Source: Murdochiella vaginalis (GTDB taxonomy: Bacteria > Bacillota > Clostridia > Tissierellales > Peptoniphilaceae). From it: 64,000 nt of DNA. Location of the stretch: NCBI RefSeq assembly GCF_900119705.1, contig NZ_LT632322.1, positions 682,001-746,000 on the forward strand, in the 5' to 3' direction. This document shows positions 33,524 through 41,497 of this stretch, piece by piece. Positions within the stretch are counted from its first letter, which is position 1, and each line of letters begins with the position of its first letter. Both the position numbers and the translations under genes were made by a program. The notes under the pieces were generated by a model. That model was not told the DNA's origin, searched no databases, and worked only from the letters and a program-made list of their open reading frames with translations.

Positions 33524-34636
33524 ATGATCGATATGCTTGTATCTTTTTTCAACAGTAGCGGTTTTATGGCCCTCAATTTCGGCTCCCTCATCATGATTGG
33601 TGTGGCGTGCCTGTTCCTCTATTTGGCAATTGCCAAGGGCTACGAACCGTACCTGCTCATTCCGATTTCGTTCGGCATGCTGCTTTCCAACTTGCCGCTT
33701 GCCGGCCTGATGGATCAAGGCGGACTGTTGAATCTCCTTTATGAAGGCGTGCACTTGGGTATTTATCCACCGCTTATTTTCTTGGGCGTAGGCGCTTCTA
33801 CGGACTTTTCACCGCTCATTGCCAACCCCAAAAGTTTACTTCTAGGTGCGGCAGCACAGCTGGGTATCTTCTTCGCCTTTACCGGAGCTATTCTTTTGGG
33901 CTTTAATCCACAGGAAGCGGGTTCCATCGGCATCATCGGCGGCGCAGACGGACCGACGGCCCTGTATTTAACCAGCCGCATGGCACCGCACCTGTTGGGC
34001 GCGATTGCTATTGCTGCGTATTCTTATATGGCGCTTGTTCCGGTCATTCAGCCGCCCATCATGAAGGCACTGACGACTAAGGAAGAACGTCGTATCAAAA
34101 TGACCACGCTGCGTCCGGTATCCAAGCGGGAGAAGGTTCTCTTTCCGATTATCGTAACGATTGTCGTTACGCTCATTGTTCCTGCAGCGGGTCCGCTCAT
34201 CGGTATGCTGATGCTCGGCAACCTGTTTAAGGAAGTCGGCGTCGTTCCGCATTTGGTTACGGCCGCGAAAGATACCATTATGTACACGGTTACCATTCTT
34301 TTGGGTACAACGGTCGGAGCAACCGCGCGTGCGGAGAATTTCCTTACGGCGCAGACGCTGGGCATTCTGGCGATGGGCCTCGTCGCTTTTGCCGTTGGTA
34401 CGGCAGGAGGCGTTATTTTCGGTAAAATCATGTGCAAACTTTCGGGTGGAAAGATTAACCCGTTGATCGGTGCTGCGGGGGTATCCGCCGTTCCGATGGC
34501 GGCGCGTGTCGTACAAAAAGTGGGACAGAAAGAAGATCCCTCAAACTTCCTTCTCATGCATGCTATGGGACCGAACGTGGCCGGCGTTATCGGCTCGGCA
34601 GTAGCCGCGGGCTTATTGCTGAATATGTTCGGCTAA
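33524..34636 (+). CDS. gcdB: Glutaconyl-CoA decarboxylase Na+ pump subunit beta
   Basis: Membrane subunit that decarboxylates carboxybiotin and exports Na+, conserving energy. The 370-residue, roughly ten- to eleven-helix protein has the OadB/MmdB/GcdB motifs ADGPTALYLTSRMAP (with the Na+-site Asp), VIQPPIMKALTTKEER and GVSAVPMAARVVQK. AAGGAG precedes the ATG. No delta subunit gene (a small single-helix protein) is seen before or after it. Confidence 0.95.
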   Translation: MIDMLVSFFNSSGFMALNFGSLIMIGVACLFLYLAIAKGYEPYLLIPISFGMLLSNLPLAGLMDQGGLLNLLYEGVHLGIYPPLIFLGVGASTDFSPLIANPKSLLLGAAAQLGIFFAFTGAILLGFNPQEAGSIGIIGGADGPTALYLTSRMAPHLLGAIAIAAYSYMALVPVIQPPIMKALTTKEERRIKMTTLRPVSKREKVLFPIIVTIVVTLIVPAAGPLIGMLMLGNLFKEVGVVPHLVTAAKDTIMYTVTILLGTTVGATARAENFLTAQTLGILAMGLVAFAVGTAGGVIFGKIMCKLSGGKINPLIGAAGVSAVPMAARVVQKVGQKEDPSNFLLMHAMGPNVAGVIGSAVAAGLLLNMFG

Positions 34637-34646
34637 ACGACAGTTT

Positions 34647-34722
34647 CCCCCTTTTCGTTCGAATGATTATGTTCGAAGCGAAGGGGGGAGATAGAGACGA
34701 ACAACCGCATGGTTGTTCGTCT
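34647..34722 (+). other. Two strong hairpins after gcdB
   Basis: A bulged stem (34647-34663 with 34672-34688, ending GGGGGG) is followed by a perfect 12-bp stem AGACGAACAACC / GGTTGTTCGTCT with loop GCAT (34695-34722). Neither has a T run on either strand, so simple termination is doubtful. They may stabilise or attenuate the mRNA between the decarboxylase and TRAP genes. The rest of the spacer to 34915 shows nothing clear. Confidence 0.55.
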
Positions 34723-34915
34723 GGAAGGGAAAACGATATCCCTTCTGTTCCGAGTTCGCATTCGTCCATTTCTGATACAAAACCGTTCCTGCGGTACAGC
34801 TCAGCCGCGATGGAAAGATCTGTTGATCGGTAATGAATAAGGGAACAGGCGATGAAAGAGGACATTTGTCCTTAGCAGCTGTCTACGGTTCAGACAGCAC
34901 CGAAAGGAGAACGAA

Positions 34916-35956
34916 ATGAAAAAAGCACTTAGTGTGTTACTTGCCTTAGCCCTGGCTGTTTCGATGACCGCTTGTGGCGGTGGAGAAAAACCGGCAGAAT
35001 CCAAACCGGCAGAATCCAAAGCAGCGGAATCGACAGCCCCTGCGTCGGAAGAAAAAAAGGCACCGACGGGCGAAGCTGTCAACTGGAACTTCGCGACGGG
35101 CGGATCCACGGGAACGTATTATGCCTACGGTGGCGTCATTGCCAACGTATTCAGCGAAAAAGTGCCGAATGTGAAATTGACCGTACAGTCAACCGGTGCA
35201 TCCAAGGCAAACATCTTCTCATTAGATGACAATGAAGCCCAAATTGGTTTTGTACAAAACGATGTTATGGATTACGCCATGAAGGGCGAGAGCCTCTTCA
35301 AAGAAGATGGCGCAATCACGAGCTTCGCGGCCGTTGCTGCGCTGTATCCGGAAACCTGCCAGATCGTCGGCGCCAAGGGCTTGACCTCGGTTGCAGACCT
35401 CAAAGGCAAGAACGTCTCTGTCGGCGATGCCGGATCGGGTGTTGAATTCAATGCGACACAGATTCTTGCTGCATACGGCATTGACATCAATAAAGACATC
35501 ACGAAGCACAACCTTTCCTTTGGCGATTCGGCCGAAGCGTTAAAGGATGGCAAAATCGATGCATTCTTCTGCGTTGCCGGTGCTCCTACCACTGCCATTA
35601 CGGAATTGGCTACGACGAACGATATCTCGATCATTTCAGTGGATAAAGAACATGCGGATCAGTTAAAGAAAGACTATCCGTTCTATTCGGATATCACCAT
35701 TCCGGCAAACACCTACAAGGGCGTGGATGCGGACGTTCAGACGGTTGCTGTTAAAGCCACCATCATCTGCCGCAAAGATCTTCCGGAAGATGCTGTTTAC
35801 AACCTGGTTAAGGGCATTTTCGACAACAAAGATATGATTGCCGAATCCCATGCAAAGGGCAAAATGCTGGATCCGAAGTACGCCATTGAAGCCATCTCCG
35901 TACCGTTCCATCCGGGTGCTGAGAAGTACTTCAAAGAAATCGGAGTCATGAAATAA
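34916..35956 (+). CDS. TRAP transporter TAXI-family substrate-binding lipoprotein
   Basis: Extracytoplasmic solute receptor of a TRAP transporter. The 346-residue protein has a lipoprotein signal (lipobox MTACGG), a linker with repeated PAESK units, and the TAXI fold: TGGSTGTYYAYGGVIANVFS, VQSTGASKANIFSLDDNEA and GDAGSGVEFNATQIL. Some TAXI systems carry glutamate or 2-oxoglutarate, and the location next to the glutamate fermentation operon favours a dicarboxylate or amino acid, but the substrate is not shown by sequence. Confidence 0.9.
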   Translation: MKKALSVLLALALAVSMTACGGGEKPAESKPAESKAAESTAPASEEKKAPTGEAVNWNFATGGSTGTYYAYGGVIANVFSEKVPNVKLTVQSTGASKANIFSLDDNEAQIGFVQNDVMDYAMKGESLFKEDGAITSFAAVAALYPETCQIVGAKGLTSVADLKGKNVSVGDAGSGVEFNATQILAAYGIDINKDITKHNLSFGDSAEALKDGKIDAFFCVAGAPTTAITELATTNDISIISVDKEHADQLKKDYPFYSDITIPANTYKGVDADVQTVAVKATIICRKDLPEDAVYNLVKGIFDNKDMIAESHAKGKMLDPKYAIEAISVPFHPGAEKYFKEIGVMK

Positions 35957-35959
35957 TCT

Positions 35960-36451
35960 ATGACACCACGTCATAAAACGGTTTTTTGGGTGGCGGCTCT
36001 CGCGCTTATCGCTGCCGTTACCTTCCTTCTCGTCGGGTTTTTCGCTTCCGCAGGGCATGAGCTGGTCCTGCGGAGCGGAAAGACGGGTGACGTGTTCGCT
36101 CGTTACCCGATGTCGGAAGGAGACACGTTTTGTGTCACCTTTATTCATTCGGTCAATCAAAAACCGTACACCGATATGTACCGCATTGAAGATGGTAAAA
36201 TTTACGCCGAAGAGACGCGTTTCGCGGAGTTCGGCGCAGGGGTAGAAACAGAATTAAATAAAGGAGAAACGCTCTCCACCGGAAAAAACGGGGAAATCGT
36301 CATCTCCAATATCCATACGGAAATGAAACATCTGTCTTACATCGTCGGCACCGTTTCCGACCATGTCCTAGCGGTCGGAGGAAAAGAGATCAGCTTGCGA
36401 AATCTGTGCGGACGAAATGCGACGGTTGTTTTTACTTACGAAAAAAAATAG
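35960..36451 (+). CDS. DUF1850 protein of the TAXI-TRAP cluster
   Basis: The 163-residue protein has one N-terminal membrane helix or signal (about residues 9-30) and then an extracytoplasmic beta-rich domain with FCVTFIHSVNQKPYTDMYRIEDG, the hallmark of DUF1850. Such genes commonly sit between the TAXI receptor and fused TRAP permease genes, as here, but their role is not established. It starts three bases after the receptor stop. Confidence 0.82.
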   Translation: MTPRHKTVFWVAALALIAAVTFLLVGFFASAGHELVLRSGKTGDVFARYPMSEGDTFCVTFIHSVNQKPYTDMYRIEDGKIYAEETRFAEFGAGVETELNKGETLSTGKNGEIVISNIHTEMKHLSYIVGTVSDHVLAVGGKEISLRNLCGRNATVVFTYEKK

Positions 36452-36556
36452 AAGGGACAGCCTGAGAAGGGGGAAGACGGAAATACTCCGTCAGCATAAG
36501 GAAAACGTTATTTCCTTAAAACGAATGTCTGTGGACACAACAGAAAGGAGATGGCA

Positions 36557-38521
36557 ATGACGGACGAAATCAAAAAAACGTCTGATCCGGCGCCTGAGGT
36601 AGAAGATACCGGTACCGGTACGATGGCGGACGTGGAAGAGATCATGAAAAAGTATGATCGCGAATCCAACACCCGCATCTGGACCGGAACGCCGGCCATG
36701 ATTATTAAATTTACGATGGCGGCTTTTGCCCTTTTCATGATCTGGCTGAACTTATTTGCTAACTGGGATGAACGCATTCGCCGTTGTATGTTTCTCGGCA
36801 CCATCATCGTGTTTGCCTTCGTGATGTACCCCTTGCGAAAAGGGGATACTTCGCGTGTCAACCATATGCCATTTTATGACATTATTTTGATGCTCTTAGG
36901 AGCGGGCAGCTTTTTCTATTTCATTGTCAATTTCAAGGGAATCATCGATCAGGCGACTCGTATTCACCAGACCGAAATTATTCTGGGCATCATCGGCATT
37001 ATTATTTTAGCGGAAGCCTGCCGACGCGTTGTAGGTCTGCCAATTCTCTTTGTCGCCGGCTTCTTTGTCATTTACTCGTTTGCACAGGGCAAAGCGTTGC
37101 GCGTCATTATTTACAACCTGTTCTACACTACGACAGGCGTCATTGGCACCCCGATTGGTGTTTGCTCCACCTACATTGTGCTTTTCATCATCTTTGGTGC
37201 GTTTCTCGAAGGCACGGGCATATCCGACTTCTTTATTCAGGTCGCTAACTCCGTAGCCGGTGCGTCCAAAGGCGGTCCGGCAAAGGTCGCCGTTATCTCC
37301 TCCGCTCTTTGCGGCATGGTTTCCGGTTCCTCCGTAGCCAACACCGTGACAACCGGATCCGTTACCATTCCGTTGATGAAGAAGACCGGTTACCGCAGTG
37401 AGTTTGCGGGCGCCGTGGAAGCGTCGGCCTCTACCGGCGGACAGATCATGCCGCCGATCATGGGCGCGGCCGCCTTCCTCATGTCGGAAATGGTTGGCGT
37501 TCCCTATGCGGAAATCGCGGTAAAGGCGATTCTTCCGGCGCTCCTGTACTTTCTCGGGATCTTCATTGCCGTTCATCTGGAAGCGCTTCGCACCGGCCTT
37601 ATGGGCTTGAAAAAAGAAGACCTTCCGCATTTCGGGAAACTGGTTCTCAAACAAGGTTACCTGCTGTTGCCATTAATCATCCTCGTATGGATGGTCATGA
37701 ATGGCTTTACAATGGCTCGTTCGGCCGTTATCGCTACGCTCGTGGCCATTGTGGTCAGTATGTTCCGTAAAGAGACGCGCATGACGCCGATGGGCTTTGT
37801 CAATGTGCTGGAAAATGGAACGAAAAATACCATCTCTGTAGCCATCGCCTGTGGCGTTGCCGGTATCATCGCCGGTGTTGTCACCATGACAGGTCTTGGT
37901 CAGGTGCTGATTTCCGCCATTGTCGGCTTGGCCAACGGAAAGCTTATCATCGCGTTAATGCTGACCATGGTCACTTGCATCGTCCTCGGCATGGGTGTTC
38001 CAACTACTGCGAACTACATAATTATGGCGACAACCTGCGCACCGATTCTGGTTTCCGGCATGGGCGTCAACGCGATTGCTGCCAATATGTTCGTTTTCTA
38101 CTTCGGCATCATCGCCGACATCACGCCGCCGGTTGCACTTGCTGCATACGCCGGCAGTGCAATTGCCCGCTCCAATCCGATGAAGACGGCATTAACCGCG
38201 ACGCGTCTGGCCATTGCAGCCTTTATCGTGCCGTATATCTTTGTGATGAGTCCGGCCTTGCTCTTTATCGATACACAGCTGGTTGATATTATTCTGATCG
38301 TTATCACATCGATCATCGGACTCTTCGGTGTATCGGCCGGTCTTGCCGGTTTTGTTTACACCAAGATGCCGATTTGGCAGCGGGTGCTTTCCGTCATTGG
38401 CGGACTACTCCTTATTTATCCGGGCATCGTCACCGATATCGCCGGTGTGGCGTTGGTTGGTACCGTACTGGCGTTGCAGTATCTCAATGGAAAGAAGCAA
38501 AAGGAGCAGGCAACAGCCTAA
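36557..38521 (+). CDS. TRAP transporter fused permease (DctQ-DctM type)
   Basis: Membrane part of the TAXI TRAP transporter, driven by Na+ or H+. AAAGGAG ends directly before the ATG at 36551, so the ATG at 36557 (six-base spacing) is preferred, giving 654 residues. The N-terminal small-subunit part (helices about 50-160) is fused to the large subunit with GMVSGSSVANTVTTGSVTIP, ASTGGQIMPPIMGAAAFLM and GMGVPTTANYIIMATTCAP. A strong terminator follows. Confidence 0.93.
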   Translation: MTDEIKKTSDPAPEVEDTGTGTMADVEEIMKKYDRESNTRIWTGTPAMIIKFTMAAFALFMIWLNLFANWDERIRRCMFLGTIIVFAFVMYPLRKGDTSRVNHMPFYDIILMLLGAGSFFYFIVNFKGIIDQATRIHQTEIILGIIGIIILAEACRRVVGLPILFVAGFFVIYSFAQGKALRVIIYNLFYTTTGVIGTPIGVCSTYIVLFIIFGAFLEGTGISDFFIQVANSVAGASKGGPAKVAVISSALCGMVSGSSVANTVTTGSVTIPLMKKTGYRSEFAGAVEASASTGGQIMPPIMGAAAFLMSEMVGVPYAEIAVKAILPALLYFLGIFIAVHLEALRTGLMGLKKEDLPHFGKLVLKQGYLLLPLIILVWMVMNGFTMARSAVIATLVAIVVSMFRKETRMTPMGFVNVLENGTKNTISVAIACGVAGIIAGVVTMTGLGQVLISAIVGLANGKLIIALMLTMVTCIVLGMGVPTTANYIIMATTCAPILVSGMGVNAIAANMFVFYFGIIADITPPVALAAYAGSAIARSNPMKTALTATRLAIAAFIVPYIFVMSPALLFIDTQLVDIILIVITSIIGLFGVSAGLAGFVYTKMPIWQRVLSVIGGLLLIYPGIVTDIAGVALVGTVLALQYLNGKKQKEQATA

Positions 38522-38563
38522 AGAAAGCGTTTTTACCACGTTCTTTTGTTCCTAAAAACACAA

Positions 38564-38606
38564 AAAGCGGGATCGTCAGTTTTTCGACGATTCCGCTTTC
38601 GTTTTT
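38564..38606 (+). terminator. Terminator of the TRAP operon
   Basis: Stem AAAGCGGGATCGTC / GACGATTCCGCTTT with an 8-nt loop, then CGTTTTT. Confidence 0.88.
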
Positions 38607-38613
38607 CACATAC

Positions 38614-38643
38614 TTGATGAAAAGGATTTCGAGATGTTATACT
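38614..38643 (+). promoter_or_regulatory. Promoter of the second gltS
   Basis: TTGATG (38614-38619), 18-bp spacer, TATACT (38638-38643), about 115 bp before the gene. The leader contains a small hairpin GTCCTG/CAGGAC. Confidence 0.65.
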
Positions 38644-38756
38644 AGGATGGTAGCGAACAGCAAGGGAAAACATGTCCTGTAAGACACAAAAACAGGACCC
38701 CTGCAAGAAGAATCATTGTTGATCGTCACTCGTTTTTACAATGGAAGGAGTAAACT

Positions 38757-40109
38757 ATGACACTATGGGATGTCGTAACTGACGTTGCCCTATTAGGCGC
38801 ATTGATGCTGATCGGGCAATTCTTACGTGCAAAAGTGAAATTATTCCAATCTCTGCTTTTGCCGGCTTCCTTAATTGGCGGCTTTATCGGCTTGGCACTA
38901 GGGCCGAGCGGGGCGAACGTTTTACCGTTCTCAAAAAGCTTGAGCGGCTACGCAGGCATTCTGATTGCTGTTGTCTTTGGTTGCACGCCGATTGGAGATA
39001 AGCCGTTATCGAAAAAAGAGCTTAAAGGCGTTGGTGGATTTTTCTATCAGAACACAGGTATTTTAATTTTTCAATATGCGATTGGTATGGCCCTGTCATT
39101 ATTTGTTTTGAATAAGTTTTGGCCAGACCTGCATAACAGCTTCGGCTTGATTTATGCAACCGGCTTCTACGGTGGTCACGGAACTGCTGCTGCTGTCGGT
39201 TCTGCGTTTAAAGATCTGGGTTATCCGGAATTCTTCGACCTAGGCAATGCCTCCGCAACGGTTGGTATTGTTGTTGGTATTATCTTTGGTATGGCACTCA
39301 TCAACTGGGGCACGCGAAAAGGATATACCAATTATGTTGCTTCGCCGAAACAGCTTCCTGCCGATATGCGTACCGGTTTAATCGCTCCGGAAAATCAGAA
39401 ACCCTCGACCAAGGGGACGATCAACAACATGTCCCTTGATTCGTTAGCTTTCCACGTCGGCATCGCGATCTTCGTCACCTTTGTTGCGAAGAGACTGTCC
39501 GGAGTGATTGCAAAAGCCGTTCCTGGCTTATCGATTCCGGTTTTCGTACTGGCTTTGGCCGTCGGTTATGTGGCACAGTTCTTCCTGCGTGCAACCAAAG
39601 CGGACAAATACGTTGACCGCAGCACGCTGCAGCGTATCAGCGGAACCTCGACAGACTTTCTGGTTTGCTCGGCGGTTGCTTCGTTGAAATTAAGCACGAT
39701 TGCATCGTACGCTGGTCCGTTGATGATCACCTTCGTCATCGGTATCATCATCAACATCTTATGGTTCCTCTGGGTCAGCAAGTATTCTTCTGAGAGAGAC
39801 TGGTTTGAGCGCGGCATTATGAACTATGGCCGTTCCAATGGCGTCGTCGCGACGGGCGTTCTCTTGAACCGTGTTGTCGACCCGGATGCGAAATCGCGTG
39901 GCTTGGAAGACACCGGCATCACCGACCTTCTGAATCGTCCGATTGCCATTGCTCTTCAGGTGCTTCCGCCGGCAATTTGTATGAGCACGCTCTCCAGCGT
40001 GTATGCGATGACAGGCGTAATGTGGCTCGGCTTCATCGTATTGACCGTTATCGCCTTGGCGTTAAAATGGTGGACTCCGGGCAAAATGCAGGGAGGCCAG
40101 AAGAAATAA
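38757..40109 (+). CDS. gltS: Sodium/glutamate symporter family protein (second GltS)
   Basis: Na+-coupled dicarboxylic amino acid uptake. The 450-residue protein is longer than the first GltS and only distantly similar, but shares the glycine-rich loop (TGFYGGHGTAAAVGSAF; MNYGRSNGVVATGVLLNRVVD) and repeat topology. AAGGAG precedes the ATG. It is followed by the hydroxyacid dehydrogenase, so import and the first reduction of glutamate carbon may be co-expressed. The transported substrate is inferred. Confidence 0.85.
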   Translation: MTLWDVVTDVALLGALMLIGQFLRAKVKLFQSLLLPASLIGGFIGLALGPSGANVLPFSKSLSGYAGILIAVVFGCTPIGDKPLSKKELKGVGGFFYQNTGILIFQYAIGMALSLFVLNKFWPDLHNSFGLIYATGFYGGHGTAAAVGSAFKDLGYPEFFDLGNASATVGIVVGIIFGMALINWGTRKGYTNYVASPKQLPADMRTGLIAPENQKPSTKGTINNMSLDSLAFHVGIAIFVTFVAKRLSGVIAKAVPGLSIPVFVLALAVGYVAQFFLRATKADKYVDRSTLQRISGTSTDFLVCSAVASLKLSTIASYAGPLMITFVIGIIINILWFLWVSKYSSERDWFERGIMNYGRSNGVVATGVLLNRVVDPDAKSRGLEDTGITDLLNRPIAIALQVLPPAICMSTLSSVYAMTGVMWLGFIVLTVIALALKWWTPGKMQGGQKK

Positions 40110-40165
40110 GTTCGCTACCATTTGCCTACAAAACTTTTGCAGGGGTTTTGTAGAAAGGAGGATTG

Positions 40166-41251
40166 ATGAAGTACGATATCATGCATTTTGAAGCTCTTGG
40201 AGAAGAAGCGGAGCACTTACAAGAAGAGACGGACCGCTTGGTTGCGGAGGGAAAACTGAAAAAAGACTTCTCTTCGGTGATTACGCCGTTAACGCTACAA
40301 GAGTATCTCAAGCAGGAGAATTTGAGCGGAAAAGACCTTCCCAACATCGTCACCACCAAAACGCATTCGGTATTACCGGAGGAGTGGGTGAACAGCGAAC
40401 CGAAGAAGAGCGTCATTACGCGAAGCGCCGGCTATGATCATTTTGAGCATCTTCAGAACAAACTGAACATCGCCAGCTTGCGCGTGTACTGCGTGAAGGC
40501 TGTCGCACAAACAGCAATCAAGTTTTTGTATGCTGCAGCAGGCTATCTGAATGAGTATTCCAAAAACACGCTGCTCTTCGAACGCAATAAGACGCACTCA
40601 TTCCATGAGCTGGGGCCGGATATGGTTGCCACGGTGTTCGGTGTAGGAAACATCGGCGCGGAAACCTATCGGATGTTAGTACAAAACGGGCTGACCGTTC
40701 AGGCTGTTGACGTACGCGCCGAAGAACTGAAAGGCCTTGACGCATATAAGGACTTCCACTTTGTCGACAAAGAGACCGCCATTAAAAATTCCGACGTGAT
40801 CCTTAACGTCATGAATTTGACCAAATCCAAAGAAAGCCGTTTCTATAACGTCAACTACTTTGATCAAGAGACGCTCTCCAAAGCGAAAAAGGGAATCATC
40901 CTCATCAATGTCACCCGAGGAGAAATCATGCCGGAACATGTGGTTTTAGAAGGCATGGAAAAGGGGCAGATCATAGGCTTCGGTACCGATGTGTTCAGTT
41001 ATGAAGAGCGCATTACGCAGGCTTTGCGCAATGGCGAAACCAAGTCGGATGATCCGGATATTGACGCTGCCTTGACATTGATTCATCGTGCGCTCAACCG
41101 CGAGGCCAACGTATACGTACAGCCCCATCAGGGCTTTAACTCCGATGTTGCCGCCGTGGATAAGGCAAAAGAAGCCATGGCCCACGTCGCCTTCTTCTTC
41201 AACGAGGGGAAGGGAACGTTCAGAGAGCAGTTGCCGTATTACGAAAGCTAA
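40166..41251 (+). CDS. D-2-hydroxyacid dehydrogenase, probably 2-hydroxyglutarate dehydrogenase
   Basis: NAD(H)-dependent reductase of a 2-oxoacid. The start is the ATG at 40166 behind AAAGGAGG; a TTG at 40163 is too close. The 361-residue protein has the dinucleotide motif FGVGNIGAETY, NVTRGEIM, and the catalytic His in QPHQGFNSD. Its place beside GltS and 4 kb after the hydroxyglutaryl-CoA genes suggests it reduces 2-oxoglutarate to (R)-2-hydroxyglutarate, the step otherwise missing from the cluster. It looks divergent from the A. fermentans enzyme; D-lactate dehydrogenase (VanH-like) is the alternative. Confidence 0.75.
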   Translation: MKYDIMHFEALGEEAEHLQEETDRLVAEGKLKKDFSSVITPLTLQEYLKQENLSGKDLPNIVTTKTHSVLPEEWVNSEPKKSVITRSAGYDHFEHLQNKLNIASLRVYCVKAVAQTAIKFLYAAAGYLNEYSKNTLLFERNKTHSFHELGPDMVATVFGVGNIGAETYRMLVQNGLTVQAVDVRAEELKGLDAYKDFHFVDKETAIKNSDVILNVMNLTKSKESRFYNVNYFDQETLSKAKKGIILINVTRGEIMPEHVVLEGMEKGQIIGFGTDVFSYEERITQALRNGETKSDDPDIDAALTLIHRALNREANVYVQPHQGFNSDVAAVDKAKEAMAHVAFFFNEGKGTFREQLPYYES

Positions 41252-41300
41252 GGCACAAAACGCAACAAATCAGACCGTTTGTATCATACGGAATGGAAGA

Positions 41301-41340
41301 AATAGCGAGATCGGGCAAACGCCCCTCTCGCTATTTTTTA
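41301..41340 (+). terminator. Terminator after the hydroxyacid dehydrogenase gene
   Basis: AATAGCGAGA / TCTCGCTATT with an inner GGGC/GCCC loop pairing, then TTTTTATT. Confidence 0.87.
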
Positions 41341-41497
41341 TTCGGAATCGCTTGTCGAAAGTTAAAAAAATGATAAGTTTCAGAGAACTTTTTGTTCACT
41401 TCATGTACAATAGAAAAGTGGGTTTGACCGAAAGGCGGCCGCCCGAACCAATTCATCCCGAACAGTCGACAGGAATCACGAGAGGAACAACGAGACC

